From: Hermodice carunculata
Taxonomy: Eukaryota; Annelida; Polychaeta; Eunicida; Amphinomidae
Assembly (NCBI GenBank): GCA_964020975.1
Contig: OZ026630.1
Coordinates: 27,963,337-28,027,336 of the forward strand
DNA length: 64,000 nt
Direction of reading: 5' to 3'
Made by a program: the position numbers and the translations under genes. Shown piece after piece: positions 1 to 50,586 of this stretch (position 1 is its first letter; every line of letters begins with the position of its first letter). Under the pieces are notes generated by a model. The model made no database searches. It saw nothing but the letters and a program-made list of their open reading frames with translations, and was not told the origin of the DNA.

Positions 1-372
1 TTATTCTTGATATCTCACAAAGGAAAGATAGAAAAAAGAAAGGGAGAAATGCAAGGTAAGGGAACGAAAGAGAAATGGAGTGAAAGGAACAAAGGAAGAT
101 AGAAAGACAAAAACGTTCATTTTAAACTCTGGCACATGGGTTGCGACTGTGGCTCTTGTCATCCACAGTTTTGAGATGCAATGACAAAAGACCATACATG
201 TCTGAGTGTACTTTACTGAGCAGTAAAGTTAAGAGGAATCATCTGCCCAGCAAGATAGATGTACTTCACAATAATTACACGTATTTGTGCTAGACACCCT
301 ACCAAGTGGTCTCCAGGCAGCTTAATACTACGTAGTTGAGGTACATTACACCTTTATCCCCTTTTCTTTCAG
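1..372. other. Intron or upstream DNA before first visible thioredoxin exon
   Basis: No coding match is seen. The last 15 bases are a pyrimidine-rich tract ending in CAG, which is the acceptor for the exon starting at 373. The first coding exon of this gene should lie to the left of the window. Confidence 0.5.
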
Positions 373-21732
<21,360 letters not shown>

Positions 21733-22492
21733 CTCGGCAACTTGTTCACAATGCTAAGTGCCCCATATAGTGCTGCTTAACCTGAAATAACCAGCAAAAC
21801 ATGCTCAAGTTATGAATGCTGAAAGTTTTGAATCTTATTTCTGAGCCTCAATGAACACAAAATTAAGTTGGCTAATTTATTTATTCATTTGTTTGTTTAT
21901 GCATATGTCTTCAACTGCATTTGATACATTTGTCACTTTCGTCAACACCAATGAATGGAGTGCCTTGAATAATGTCCACAGTTCAACAAACATCGACACT
22001 TACGAGGAGACAGCAACATGATCATGATAGTGCTACGAAATATGACCTGAGACAACACTGCATGTGATGCCTGGATAGACGTCTGGAGTGCATGCTGGCC
22101 ATGGTTGTTTTGTCTAATAAACTAATTTATTGATAACAGCAAAGCGTTTGATTGTTGTGATTTAAACTGGGAAACTTGTATCATTGGCTGATTTTCAAGC
22201 ACCGAGAAATATTTAAGATTCGTAATCATACATGTACATGAAGATGCCCTAAAAGGGTCTCCATTAGTGCTTCTGCGTTATAAAAATAGTACGACTTTGG
22301 GAAAGCAGCAACGATATTAGTCCCTTTCATGTCAATCCATAGAAACCCCTATCATCATCCAATTGTACTTCTTGTACTGTAATGAGTAAAATTATATTCG
22401 GGTATGTCACATAGGTTTAATTAATACAAATTAAAACTACAATTAAATCGTAATGCCATTTTTTGACTAAATGACCTGCAAATTATACATGT
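21733..22492 (+). other. Probable 3' UTR of the thioredoxin-like gene
   Basis: Non-coding sequence after the stop. AATAAA at 22116-22121 is a possible poly(A) signal about 385 nt downstream. The duplicate at 22694-23173 lacks 21988-22346 and so lacks this signal. Confidence 0.45.
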
Positions 22493-22564
22493 GAAGTGAG
22501 GGTAAAAAGTGGTACAAATCAAACAGGGCATATTCAGGCTTCAAACAATTCAAATTTGCATTTG

Positions 22565-23173
<609 letters not shown>

Positions 23174-23175
23174 TA

Positions 23176-23239
<64 letters not shown>

Positions 23240-23260
23240 GTGTGTGTGTGTGGTGTGTGA
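23174..23260. repeat. AT then GT microsatellite
   Basis: AT run passing into GTGTGTGTG at 23239-23260. Confidence 0.95.
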
Positions 23261-24142
23261 TTTGGTGTTTAAAAAACGATCACAGATCAAGAGGGATAGC
23301 TGACGGGTGGGGGGGGGGGTACTTTAGCTTTTTCCCTTGTCAATGTTTTCGGTGGTTTTATTTGCAATTTGTAAAACGCTTAATTGGTGCACAACATTAT
23401 CATGTGAATTGAAGGATATTGTTTTTCATCTTGACGTTGATCCTGGTCATTGATCCATTTCAAGAGCTTGATTGAATGTAAGTGACGGGATGGCTAAACA
23501 AGTTCGTCGGGCGATATATGGTCCTGTAGAGCTGTATATATATTTACGACATTAATGATTCCTAGCCATTAGGTTTAAGTTTCAGGCACTTACAGGTTGC
23601 CTTGACCCTCTGGATGACACGTGCTGCCAGGGTAAATCGGAACATGTGAACTGTACAATAATGTTATCCAGGATATTGAACACTACTTATTATTTATGTA
23701 CTCATGTTTTTAATGTGTAAACATATGGCTTTTTGGCACCTGAAAAATTAGCTCGGTACACACCATTCTACCCTATGGCAGCTATTCATCTGTTCTACAC
23801 AATTAACACATTTGGGGGTAATGAAATGTTTGACAATGATTGCTAATGGTTTTCAAAGAGAGCTTGGTGCCACAAAAAAGTATCGATGGCATAATTTCAT
23901 AAATTATGTGTTTTTCATAATGTCCTTTTTATTTTTTTTTCTTTCTTTCTTTTTCTTTGATCATTATTATGCCAAGGTGACCCCTATATGTTTAATAAAT
24001 CCCTGTTAATGCGACCAACCACTGATGATACATTTTATATGTACTTGAGTATGATCAGTTTGGGGTGTTTCTGAACTATTAAATCTGGACACTCCACGGA
24101 CGTATCCTGCCTCAGTGTGAAGGGTGTGTTCCATCGTCGTCG

Positions 24143-24187
<45 letters not shown>

Positions 24188-24529
24188 CAGTTCTGTAATT
24201 TCATTGTGATTTTGATTGTTCGAATGTTCATTAATCCCAAGGATATATAACTACTTAAATTGTATGGCTTGCCACATCATAGCTTGCCTTTCAAGTTTTA
24301 TTGCATAATTTTGCAGATACGATTCTGGTAGTGTTATATATATATATTGTTTCTTAACAAATTGTCTGAATCCCAAAATGTCAGAATGTGAACTTGCAAA
24401 TGTTATTTAAATCACTTTTAGTAGATATGTTTTTAATCTGGTAGTATATTTGGATGACCTCCTGTACATAATTTGCCACATACCTGTTCATTGAGGATAC
24501 TCAGAGATCTATTATTGCACCAGTCACTT
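23261..24529. other. Intergenic stretch with TCA microsatellite
   Basis: (TCA)n at 24132-24187. The remainder shows no gene or known repeat. Confidence 0.5.
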
Positions 24530-26480
24530 TTGTCAAGTCCGGTTAAAGTACTTACTGAAAATGAGCAGCAAACACACTGGTTTTGATGTTTTTTAACATA
24601 GTCAGACTAGTTATGGTCCTTAGCAATGGTGGTAATTCATAACAAAAGTTAGGTCCAGTTACACAAAAAGCACTACTCTGGACCATTGCAGACCAAGTAA
24701 ATGGAACATGTAGCAGGCTCTGTTCACATGATTGAAGATTTCTGCCTCAAACATAGTGGGGAACCAAATCCTGGAGGCACTGTGGACCGAGTCCTTTCCA
24801 TGCCTTAAACATTAGAGTCAGTATCTTCAATTTAATCATGTGTTTTGCTGGTAACTGTTGGAAACAGTACAGCACTGGAGCCATCTGCGCGCATCCAGAG
24901 GGGTCATCTGTCATGCTGCCATATTCTGACTGAACTGCAGGCGACAGATGAGAGACGATGGCAAGCCACACAACAAAGAGTCACGGTAACCCAGCTTTGC
25001 TACTATGATCATGGGAATGGTTTCCAGTGAGTCATGGCACTGACACTTTTTGATTCAGATGACGTTTTAAGTATGCATACATGCTCTTTAGCATAAGATG
25101 ATACATGCTCTGCCATAGAAGCTCAAGTTCATTATGATGCCAACGGTACTTGCACTGGATGTAGGACTGATCTCGTGGTCCTCGACATGACCAGCTGGAG
25201 CAGGGAATCTGTCTGATACAAGCTTTTTCCTACCACCAGAAACCCGGTTTTGGCATTGTTCATTTTGAGATAATGAATCTGCATCTAGGTTTGGGTCATG
25301 GCAAACATCTCATCCATCTCATGAATGGTAATGTAAGCTTCCTCAGTTTTAAACGTGATGAATATCTGTGGATTATCTGCATACAAACGGTAGCTGATGT
25401 CATGCTTATGGAGAAGTCAACCAAGCCATATTGTATACAGATAACATAGAAAAGGCCAAAGGGCAGAGCCTTGGGACATACCACAATTTAGTGGTTTGGC
25501 ATAAGACAGTACACCTTTGTTTCAAACTCTGATGGCGACCTTCATGGTAACAGAAAAACCACTTTAATTGAGTGATATGCACACCAAGTGACTCCAACAT
25601 ATTAAAAACACACATAGGTTCACAAGAGCTGCTGAAGTCTAACAGAACCAACAGTATAATTTCTGCTTGCCCATGGCACACAGCATGTCATTTTGAACAT
25701 GCAAGAATGCAGTCTCGGTGCTGTGGCCCTGTCTGTAAGCAGGCTGAAAAGTCTCTGCTAATTGTTACATTCAAGGTGAGCACTGCGCTGTTTTGGTAGA
25801 AGTAAGTTCACTAATTTGGGGATAAAGGGCAAGTTATATAGGGGTAGTAGTTCCTCAGAATGTCCTAACCCAGTGATGGTTTTGCACTATGGGTGTCACC
25901 ATTGCTAATTTGAAAGCTGCAGACGTGTTCACAGTGGGACCCATGCTGTGACTCAGCAAGTATTTGACCCTCTTTAGACAGAGTTGATACTCTGTTTTAC
26001 CTGGCATGATTATTATCATGCCAGACAAGTGTAAGTCCCAGACTATGTTAGGGGCTTGAGGATGCAGCTCTTGCTTGATGACAAAGCTAATGTCATTGTT
26101 ATTCCCAGTGAAAAGCCTCACAAACTCCATCCATATAATTTGGTCGCCAATTGATTCAATGGTTATCTTTATCTTTTCCACAAAATATTTACTGAATGTG
26201 TTTGCAAGCTTGACTGCAACTTTTTCTCTCAGGAAGAGTGATTGAGGTCTTGCTGCCCAACAGTGGAATTATCACTTGAAAGAACACTTTTGTGACAGCT
26301 TTGCACTCACTGATCTTACAGATAAAATGCTTTCTTTCTGCCTCCTCCATTGGTTCTTTCTGTCTGTCCATATCATCAACATATCCCCGCACATGGACTG
26401 TTTACCTTTGTGCCAAAGTCATTCACTTTGCTTGCATAACTGTTTAGACTATTGGATCTCAAAGATGTATCACTCTGCTT
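24530..26480 (-). mobile_element. L2/Rex-like LINE, 5' truncated and degenerate
   Basis: Minus-strand pieces in several frames read as reverse transcriptase in the expected order: LLDFSSSCEPMCVFNMLESL (25550-25660), VPRLCPLAF corresponding to the GVPQGSxLGPLLF block (about 25440), YRLYADNPQIFI-type catalytic region (about 25350-25400), then IKLKILTLMFKAWKGLGPQC (24760-24840). The C-terminal end reaches about 24530. The DNA upstream at 25855-26392 fits the linker before the RT. Several frameshifts and stops; not active. Confidence 0.8.
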
Positions 26481-26933
26481 CTGGTAACAGAGTTGTTATC
26501 CCGATGATGTATTGATATCAAGTTGTCCAAACTATCTTTTCATTTTTAAAAACTCTCAATCAGATCATCAATGGAAATAAGTGTTTTTATCATGCCAAGT
26601 TAAAATGAGTGCATTCTGCCAAAATTATTCAGGGATGACACAAATATACTTTGGGTTATACTCTGTCTCAGTAATTATAAAATAAAGCTACAGCTAGACC
26701 ATCTGTACAAACTGACGGAAATCCTAACAAGTAACTGCAACAATGGACATCCTACACAAGAAATGCAAAACAAACCCCATCATGACACCCACTCCTCACT
26801 TTGAAAGTCTCCAAACAATAAAGCTCTATTTCGCTACCAACCCTGAGTTTATGCTTCATATAATGGGTCACGTTTGTGACATTTGAGTAAATGCTGTCAA
26901 AGTTGAGTATCAATGTTTGACTTTATTGACACG
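26481..26933. other. Intergenic stretch, nothing recognised
   Basis: No gene or repeat recognised. Confidence 0.5.
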
Positions 26934-27478
26934 TCATTATTGATGCTCTGAAATATTTACAACATTTATACTTTTGGTTTCATATATTATTACCACCCCG
27001 ACCCCCACCCCCACCCATCAAGATCGTTCAAATGCTATCCTCATTTACAAACCATTGGGGGTGGAATCCACAATTTTCACAATGGCAACCAAGTCTGTGG
27101 GTTAGTCCTGATTGGATATTTTGAAGAGGTAGTATCCAGAGTATAGGTGTGATTTATATCAACGTATGGTTAATTTGTCGAATGAATGTAATGTAAAATA
27201 TATAATGGGACTTTTCCAGTGTTAGCATTACCTAAAATTGTAAAGACAATGCCTTGAAATTACCAGTTGTTGGCGGCAGTGGGCCCCAGAATAGGAGTAT
27301 TGTATTAGACACTGAAGTCCCCCCCCCCCGGGGATATTAATTAATTAGCAGCACTGGGCATAGCACTGTCAGCAGCCAAGAGCCCACACTGACTCAAAGT
27401 TGGAGCTTAGTGGAAAAGGTGGGCTCGATAGTGGATACAGGTCCGTACCAGCACGTTTTTATATAATTGGTCATAATC
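26934..27478 (+). repeat. Dispersed ~0.5-kb repeat, copy 1
   Basis: Matches 54728-55240 in reverse complement from ATTATTGATGCTCTGAAATA at one end to TTTTATATAATTGGT at the other, including TGGGACTTTTCCAGTGT and TAGTGGATACAG. Identity by eye is about 70-75 percent with small gaps. Non-coding; class unknown. Confidence 0.7.
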
Positions 27479-28401
27479 GATAAGGGATACCAGTGTACAT
27501 GCATTCATATGTAGTTATGTCACACACAATCAACTAGATCCACTTCAAACTGGGTGGGTATAGCTTGGGTGGGTTGTCACAACTGCCAACAATATTAATT
27601 GAAATATTCATGAGCACAGAACCTACTGTGTAGAATCAAATGCTTCGGACACACTGTAACAAAGCTATGGAATGAGCACCCAGCACATGTACAGAGTGCA
27701 ATTACTTCTTGTCAGTTTTCAATACAAATATGGCCAGGAGATGGATGCACATTTTTGCAAAACATAATATCCTTTTTGCCGTTCTACCCCTATGCATAAG
27801 GTTCAACTTATAGACAAACTTGTAACTGAGATTTCCACTGGGTTGTAATCTGTAAGGTGTTCTTTCATTGAGTTAAGTATATCTTAAAGATAATTTCATC
27901 AATGATTTTTATATACACATGATACCTTCCTCTCTTTGTATAAATATAATTCTCTAAAGGTTTTAGCTATCTGCTATGCCAAATTCATTTGTCGGCAGAT
28001 GGCCGTTCTTGCGCTGACGTTATTTGTACTCATTCCGACATAAAATACAGCTATATGTTTTTTAATTTTTTTCTAAGTATTATGCATACAGAAGTATCCA
28101 CCTGTTAATCAGAATTGCATATTTGGTACACTTCTACACAAAATATGCTGACAACATGGATATTGAATGCGTAAAGTGAAGCAACAACAGGGGAGTATGG
28201 CCTTTTTGGGGGGCCCAACATTTCAAACAACTCAGTTTAGCTGTTCTGGAGAAGAAGTCGAAAATACCCTTGACTCACAAGAATTCCTTTAAAGCATAAA
28301 AATAGAAAATAGCATTTGTAGCGATGAAGTATGGTCGATGAATCTTTGTTGCCGGGAAAAAAACTATTTGTATATTCTTCACCCTTGATGACATTCTAGA
28401 T
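27479..28401. other. Intergenic stretch, nothing recognised
   Basis: No coding or repeat signal found. Confidence 0.5.
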
Positions 28402-28516
28402 GGCATTGAGTATCATATGCCCCAACCCTCGTAGACACGAAAACCAAAACTATTGGTAAACTATTCTTCATGACATTGAGTATCATATGCCCCAACACTC
28501 CTAGACACGAAAACCA
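28402..28516 (+). repeat. 70-bp tandem duplication
   Basis: GGCATTGAGTATCATATGCC followed by CCAACCCTCGTAGACACG at 28402-28447 recurs at 28472-28516 with two or three changes. Confidence 0.85.
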
Positions 28517-30240
28517 GACTTTTTAAGAAAAAAAGAGTTACTTTGCCCCATTTATGTGATTCTTGAATCATTGACTTTTTCCCCCACCTATGGATGGGAG
28601 TGGTGGTAACCAAAACAGCAACATCATTAAATCTGTTGCTTAAAAATTACCCTTTTTTGTGTGTTTCTGAGTGTGGGGCAAACAAAACTACTAAATGCTT
28701 AAAAATGAAATCAATCTTGAAGAATATTTCATAGATATTTTTCCGGGTAACAAAAGTTAATCAGCTATACCTTGTCGCTCAAAATGATATTTTCTATTCC
28801 ATTAATGAAATCTTGAGAGTTGGGGTTATGTTTGACGTCTTTTCCAGAACGGGTGAACAGAATTGTTTGAAATGCTATAAGAATATAATTATAGTCTGAC
28901 TTAAGATGATGCAAATTGCAAAAATGAGTATATGCTAATTTTTTACAGTTTGAGGATATTAAACTTGGGGACAATGTATCAGTAAGTGCTTTACTATACC
29001 TACATGTACATTTATATGCATACAACGATACAGGGCATGTATTATAATATTATCAAAAGAATATTGAATCCTTCGATTTTGCGTACAGCTGTTTCCTAGG
29101 TAGATCTCTAGCAAATTTGCGAATGAGATACGACGTAATAGTTTTTTTGAGTTTTTTTCCTATTTTTTATCAAATTTTAAAGTTCCTGTAAGTTGTATTT
29201 GAAAATTGAGGTACAGTGCGTGTGGGCGGCTATCTTGTATATAACAAAAACACAGAAAATACATTCTGTAAATTACACCAGGTGATATTATTAGTGACTC
29301 ATAAAGATTATGATAAATTTATACTATCTTGATACAGAAATGAGAGATTTGAGTTGTCACTGAGAGACAATTGACACCTTTTGGCTCAGCTACTGTTCGT
29401 ATTATAATCGGGCGTGGTTGTGGTAGTCGAGATGCCAGCCCGTGTTTGGCATATATGTGTTTGCAGTAATGAAGATTCTACTTCAAATGCGAAGGATCGA
29501 GATTCGTTGACACCTGTCTGAAGACAGGAATGTAGCACATTCCTTCTTGTCAATATGGGCCGAGACGTCGAGTTTGGCATGTTATGCATTGCGAAAATTG
29601 TAGTTATGATGTGGTTCGGGGGTGGGGACTTTTGGGGTTCGTACGTATAAAATTTAGCGCTGTGCTGAGGTTTTTGTCACTCTAATTTAAATTGGGTGTA
29701 CTCTATGTATATGAGCCGTACCAATGTTCAAACCTTTTTCTGGGCAATTATCCTCGGTCCCTGTTGTATTGGACTCCGTAGTTTGGCATTAGTACGATTC
29801 TTGCAATTACATTTACCTGCAGTCATAAATCCAGAATTCATTGTAAAATAATGTCGGACCCGAATCGTGCAGTTTAACATAACCGGGATTCAAACATCGT
29901 TCTGGTTCGATAGGCTGAAATAAAATGCTACGTTGTATGCACGGTAGGATCGATATCACAAATTAAATGAAAAAAGCAGGAACAACTCGATATAATATCT
30001 ACTATTAATTTTATAGTCGACTTTATTGGATTCCCACTTACACTTAGACTTGTACTCTCAGGAGTACAAGTTTTCATGACAAACTTAATACCATACCTGA
30101 GCTACAAAGACAAAGAGCCACACAACACTGGGAACATTGTGAGTCTTCACAGTGAGCGCGTATTCAGTACTGCCACTACCAATACGTCGAAACAAATGCA
30201 GAGTGATCCAAAGGATCTATGTCCCCCGCCACAATATACG
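28517..30240. other. Intergenic stretch with one perfect hairpin
   Basis: No gene recognised. ACTTGTACTC at 30048-30057 and GAGTACAAGT at 30062-30071 make a perfect 10-bp stem with a 4-base loop. Confidence 0.5.
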
Positions 30241-30960
30241 GAATAAAGATATACAATGTATACAACATGTCTGGATGCACAAAAATGTTATGTTTTGGGG
30301 CCCTGTGACCTTGAAAATAGGTCAAGGTCAAAAGCAATACGTTGCGTACATGTCCTTGGTATGATGCATCTCTGGTATAAATTTCATTATTCTATCTCTT
30401 AGGGTTCTAGAGATTTGCTGCCAGACACACGAAAATGGATATGTTCTTGAGCCCTGTTTTCAAGGTCAAAAACAATACACAGCGCAGATGCCCGTGGTAT
30501 GATGTATCTGTGGTATAAATTTCATTATTCTATCTCTTAGGATTCCAGAGATATGCTCCCGGACGGACGGACGGACGGACACGGCCCCTATGCCTACCAA
30601 CTCTATGCCCCCCTCTGCTGAAGAAAGCTATACAATGTAAACAGTATGTCTGTATACATAAAAATTGACATGTTCTTGGGCCCTGTGACCTTGAAAATAG
30701 GTCAAGGTCAAAAGCAATATATGGCGCACATGCCCTTGGTATGATGCATCTCTGGCATAAATTTCACCATTCTATCTCTAAGGGTTCTAGAGATATGCTG
30801 CCAGACACAAGAAAATGGATATGTTCTTGGGCCCTGTTTTCAAGGTCAAAAACAATACACAGCGCAGATGCCCGTGGTATGATGCATCTCTGGTATAAAT
30901 TTCATTATTCTATCTCTAGGGTTCTAGAGATATGCTCCACGACGGACGGAAGCGGCCCCT
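30241..30960 (+). repeat. Nested tandem repeat of ~380 bp
   Basis: CCTGTGACCTTGAAAATAGG followed by TCAAGGTCAAAAGCAATA occurs at about 30301 and 30681. A related half-unit with CCCTGTTTTCAAGGTCAAAA is at about 30452 and 30832. Each half ends with the TTTCATTATTCTATCTCT block and an ACGGACGG stretch. So two ~150-bp half-units make a ~380-bp unit present twice. Non-coding. Confidence 0.85.
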
Positions 30961-31304
30961 ATCTCTGCTTGTTGTATGCCCCCCTATGCCACATTCGATG
31001 GCGGGGGACAACACCACCGGACAGGGTCGCTAAACTTACGCGCACACTATGTTATCGATAACTGGCTATTTCTAGAACCAAGGGCTCTTGCCAAGTCTCT
31101 CATGCACGATCAATTTGCGTCGTGCATTTTATTTATGTAAATGTTTTTATAAGTACTATTTTTTATCATGTTGTACATATTTTATCTTTTCATCATTGTG
31201 AGAGGTTGCTTTCACTTTTTCTAATTATTTATTCACACTCGGTCAAAATAGCTGGGAAGCTAATGTTACATCCGTGTAAAAACTGAGTATGAATAAAGCT
31301 TGTT

Positions 31305-31390
31305 TGTATGTATGTATGTATGTATGTATGTATGTATGTATGTATGTATGTATGTATGTATGTATGTATGTATGTATTCATGTATGTATG
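31305..31390 (+). repeat. TATG tetranucleotide microsatellite
   Basis: About 21 copies of GTAT/TATG, with one TATTCATG break near the end. Confidence 0.96.
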
Positions 31391-31785
31391 CCATGTCAAG
31401 GATTTGGAAACGAAAACGCCAGGCAAAGTACTTGATATATTTGAATCATCTCTTTTTCAATCAAATAACGTAGCTTAATTGCGGGTTGGTCTGGCAAATT
31501 AGCTTGTCCACTTCAGTCTAGTCCATTCCCTGCCGCATAATTACTGAGCTTGGTGGAGTGCATTTACGGAACCAGGGGGGAATAAACCAGCAATTTTCAT
31601 TCTTCGGTGGTGGAACTAAGTCTGTTCGGCAGGCACTCAATATAGTTACGGTAAAATGATACGCCTGATTCAAGACTAGCGTAAAACTATACCGAATCCG
31701 AACGTCTCGGCTTGTGAATAACCGAGCCAAACCGAAAGTCAAGATTTGGTAGATTCTGATTCGGCCGTTCGGGTTCGGCCAACCT

Positions 31786-31932
<147 letters not shown>

Positions 31933-31979
31933 CGCTAAACTCTGTATGGGCTAATGTGGGAATTTACTTTGGGAAAAAA

Positions 31980-33340
31980 TTAGCATGTTGGGTATGGTAC
32001 CCAATGTGAGAGAGTTTGTCAGCCATTTTGCTCCTACTATGAGTGACCTTGATGCACGAGAGTATTCACCTGAGCTATTGGAAATCATTGACTTTGTGAA
32101 ATCTAAGGTATCTGAATGTTCAGTTTGTGAATCTAGTGTGGTAGTTACGGAGAACATGATTGATCGCTATATCAGTGCTGTCCAACTGGAAATCTTTGTA
32201 GCAAAATTTAGATCCCCTGGAGCATTTTCCTCAACTTCTTCATATGAGAAACACTTATTTTGATAAATTCTGTAGCATTTTTCAGAGAACTGTGAATCAA
32301 AATTTTGCTACAATGCTCCAATTGGACAGCCCTGTATATTAAATCTTCAGTTGGTAATTGTAGCCCTGGGTTTGACGTGGTTAATACGGAACACGTGAAG
32401 TACGATAACAGTCCTCGTTTTCAACGTCACTTGTCGGTTTTCTTTTTTAGTATGTTATTTTGCTCGGTAGTCGCCTCTACATTCAGTATCGGTGTGATAG
32501 TACTTGCTATAAAAAGCCTAGTTTTAATGTTTAATGATCGGCCTATCACTATCAGTAGTACCTTTGTCAAGCTCATGGAGTGCTTCTTGTTGTCCCCCGG
32601 ATAATGCTTGTGAGACACAATTTGGGTTCCGAGAAGGGAGCGGTTCTGACTTCGGATGTGCTATCTTAAGTGGTGCCATGCAGTATTATAAAGTGGCCAA
32701 TTCTCCATTATTCCTCTCATCTCTTGATACAGAAAAGTGCTTTCACAGGATCAGGCATGCAAGCCCGTTTTACAAGCTGTTGAGATTGGTGGAACAGGCT
32801 AGTTGGTTATTCCTGCATGTATGGTTTTGCAGCTTGTATGGCATTATAAAACGGAAACATTCTTATAGAAGTAAATTTCATATTACGTGTGGCTCTTGGC
32901 AGGGTAGTATAATTTCTCCACGTCTATTCAACATTTTCATTCATCATTTGCTGATCAAGGTACGTAATATTGACTGTTGGATTCGAATTGAACGTGAAAG
33001 GTTCAGCAGTTTTGCCCACGCAGATGACATTACGTTAATATCGGGTAGTTGCACTGGTCTTCACATGTCATAATTACGCCATACCTTGAAGATTTAAATT
33101 TAGTCACAAGAAATCAAAGTGTATGATTATCGGTAAAGCAGGCATGTTTTTAAATGAACATATCTCTGGAACCGAGTTGTGCCCAGTGTAATTTATGGCT
33201 TCAAGTGTATTAGATTTTCTTAGCAAAATCTGGCAGAGCTAGAATTCGCTCGAGGGTCAGTTATTAAGAGTATACTTGGTGTTAATGATTACTCCACTTT
33301 ACTCCGTTCACCTTATGTTCATCCTGTTTATGGTATTTTT
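31980..33340 (+). mobile_element. CR1-like LINE fragment with reverse transcriptase
   Basis: The longest open part (32534-33073) reads ETQFGFREGSGSDFGCAILS, then SLDTEKCFHRIRHASPFYKL, GSWQGSIISPRLFNIFIHHL and FAHADDITLISGS. These are the finger, palm and catalytic (here HADD for YADD) blocks of a LINE reverse transcriptase. Upstream, 31985-32170 and 32340-32600 supply the region before the RT (PITISSTFVKLMECFL). A 161-bp inverted-repeat element splits it at 32173-32333. Several frame breaks; no 5' endonuclease seen. Confidence 0.8.
32173..32333. mobile_element. 161-bp MITE inside a LINE
   Basis: The ends are about 40-bp inverted repeats (outer bases CAGTGCTGTCCAA at left, TTGGACAGCCCTG at right; both run inward to TTGTAGCAAAATTT). 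TATAT lies on both sides and the LINE reading resumes across the site, so it is a clean insertion. The CAGGGCTG-like end resembles hAT ends, but the apparent target duplication (TATAT or shorter) does not fit the usual 8 bp. Confidence 0.75.
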
Positions 33341-33589
33341 AAATTCGAGCCAGTTTCTTTGGCTCGTGTGGACGTATTCCGTCATAGTATACTTGTGCAA
33401 ATTGCAACATGTGGGGGTGACGGATGGGACCTGTGGGTAACGGATGGGACTTGTTTGTTGTTGTTTTTTTTTTCTTTGAAGCATTCGCATGCTTCAAAGT
33501 TGCATGCTTCAAAGTTTAACTTGAAGTGCTCTACAGATGGCACTCATGCTGTCCAGTGTAGACTGTCCGTCCGTCCGTCCTTCCGCCTG

Positions 33590-33904
33590 CTCTCCCAAGA
33601 GTATGCTTGTGAGGTGATTGAGGAGCACATGACTGACTTGTGGGGTTATCCCCACAAGTATAGTGGGAATCACCCCATCCTTATGGATACATTTCCCCTC
33701 TTCTATCTGTCCGTTTTTTATATATGGACAGATTTTCCGTTTTGGGTGCGGAGTGATTTTTTTTAAACTTCACAAATGAAGTGAAAATGACCATGAAGCA
33801 TTTTAAACACCACTTACTTGTGGGGATCACCCTGCAAGTAGCAATTTCCTCCAAAAGTCTATCATGTACACCCCAATCACCCCATAAGTATACTCTTGGG
33901 AAAG
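33590..33904. mobile_element. Fold-back element
   Basis: Left arm 33590-33640 (CTCCCAAGAGTATGCTTGTG, GGTGATTGAGG) is matched in reverse complement by 33856-33904. Inner parts CCCCACAAGTATAGTGG and TTACTTGTGGGGATCACC also pair. No coding capacity; target duplication not clear. Confidence 0.6.
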
Positions 33905-34200
33905 GGTTACTCTGTGTGCCCTGACCGTACAGAATTGTGTGTTGGCCTCCTTGTCCGTTACATTTACATTATCTCGGGACATGCCCTTGCCGGCACGCTT
34001 TTTAACCGCTCACATTGTTTTGGGGTTTCCCTACTCGTGCTGTGCTGGGACTGCCCGCGGAGACCATTGGCTGGTCCCCACAGAGCACAAGAATGGGAGC
34101 CACCTTAACCCTTTCCAAGGTTTGTGCTTAAATATTCTATACTTTTATTCTGGCTGGTGATAATATTAGTTTTTTGATATTTCCATATCCTGTGTATTAT

Positions 34201-34206
34201 TTTATT
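34201..34206 (-). promoter_or_regulatory. Possible poly(A) signal of the minus-strand thioredoxin gene
   Basis: TTTATT on the plus strand is AATAAA on the minus strand, about 810 nt beyond the thioredoxin stop at 35014. Nothing closer is a perfect hexamer. Confidence 0.25.
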
Positions 34207-34359
34207 GTTTTCCATGGTTTACGGACTGTACCCTATGTATTTAATTGTATTTACTTTTCTCCGTGTCTTTGCAGGGATTCAATAAAACTATTATAGTAAA
34301 ATACTTGATGTTTACCAGTCAAGTATTAAATAACATCTTAATCATAGAACAGTTGGGAT

Positions 34360-34484
34360 TTGGGGGGGGGGGTGTTTTGGTTTTGTTTTGTTTTGTTTTT
34401 TTGGGGGGGTTGTGGGGTTTTTTTGGTTTTTATTTTTGGTTTTTTGTTTTTTGGTTTTTGCTTTCTTTTTGGGGGTGGGTGGTT
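34360..34484 (+). repeat. G/T-only strand-asymmetric tract
   Basis: About 125 bp composed almost entirely of G and T with many runs of three or more G, so a G-quadruplex is possible on the plus strand. Confidence 0.85.
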
Positions 34485-35013
34485 TTATGGTATACATACT
34501 GCCACTTTTGTAGGTTAGCTTTTTATATAACTTGTATTTAAGATTTTCCCCCTATTTTTGCGGGGGGGGGGGTCCTAACTGAACAATAACAGTGGTGATG
34601 TGGTACTATGATAAAAAAGTTTTGGTGTTGACCAAGGAGGACAGCTTAATGTTTTCGACCCACTATTTAGATACAAATGATTTGTTTTCAATAGAACGAA
34701 GTTTGAAATGTAATGATTTCCCTGGTAACTTCACAGTCCCCATTGCAACTTTTGGTGTCTTTCTTGAATCTTGGAAAATTTTGAGTTCCATTCATTAACG
34801 ATGTTTTGTTTGAAATTATTCTGGCCATTTAGCGAAGAATCTGCTTAGTTGTTGGATTTTCCAGTGTTGTGCAGTCTCCATTGTAACCAATGAAGCAATG
34901 ATAACTACTCGTGACCATCACTGATTAATATTTTCGATCAAAGATATACATCCGCAAGCTGGTATGATGTCGAGCAATTGATACCGATGGGGAATGTTTT
35001 GACGAATCTGCCT

Positions 35014-50526
<15,513 letters not shown>

Positions 50527-50586
50527 ATTTCTTGACGAAGCGAGCTGGTACTGATTTTCACAAAGCGTGATTTACAACTGGAAAGC

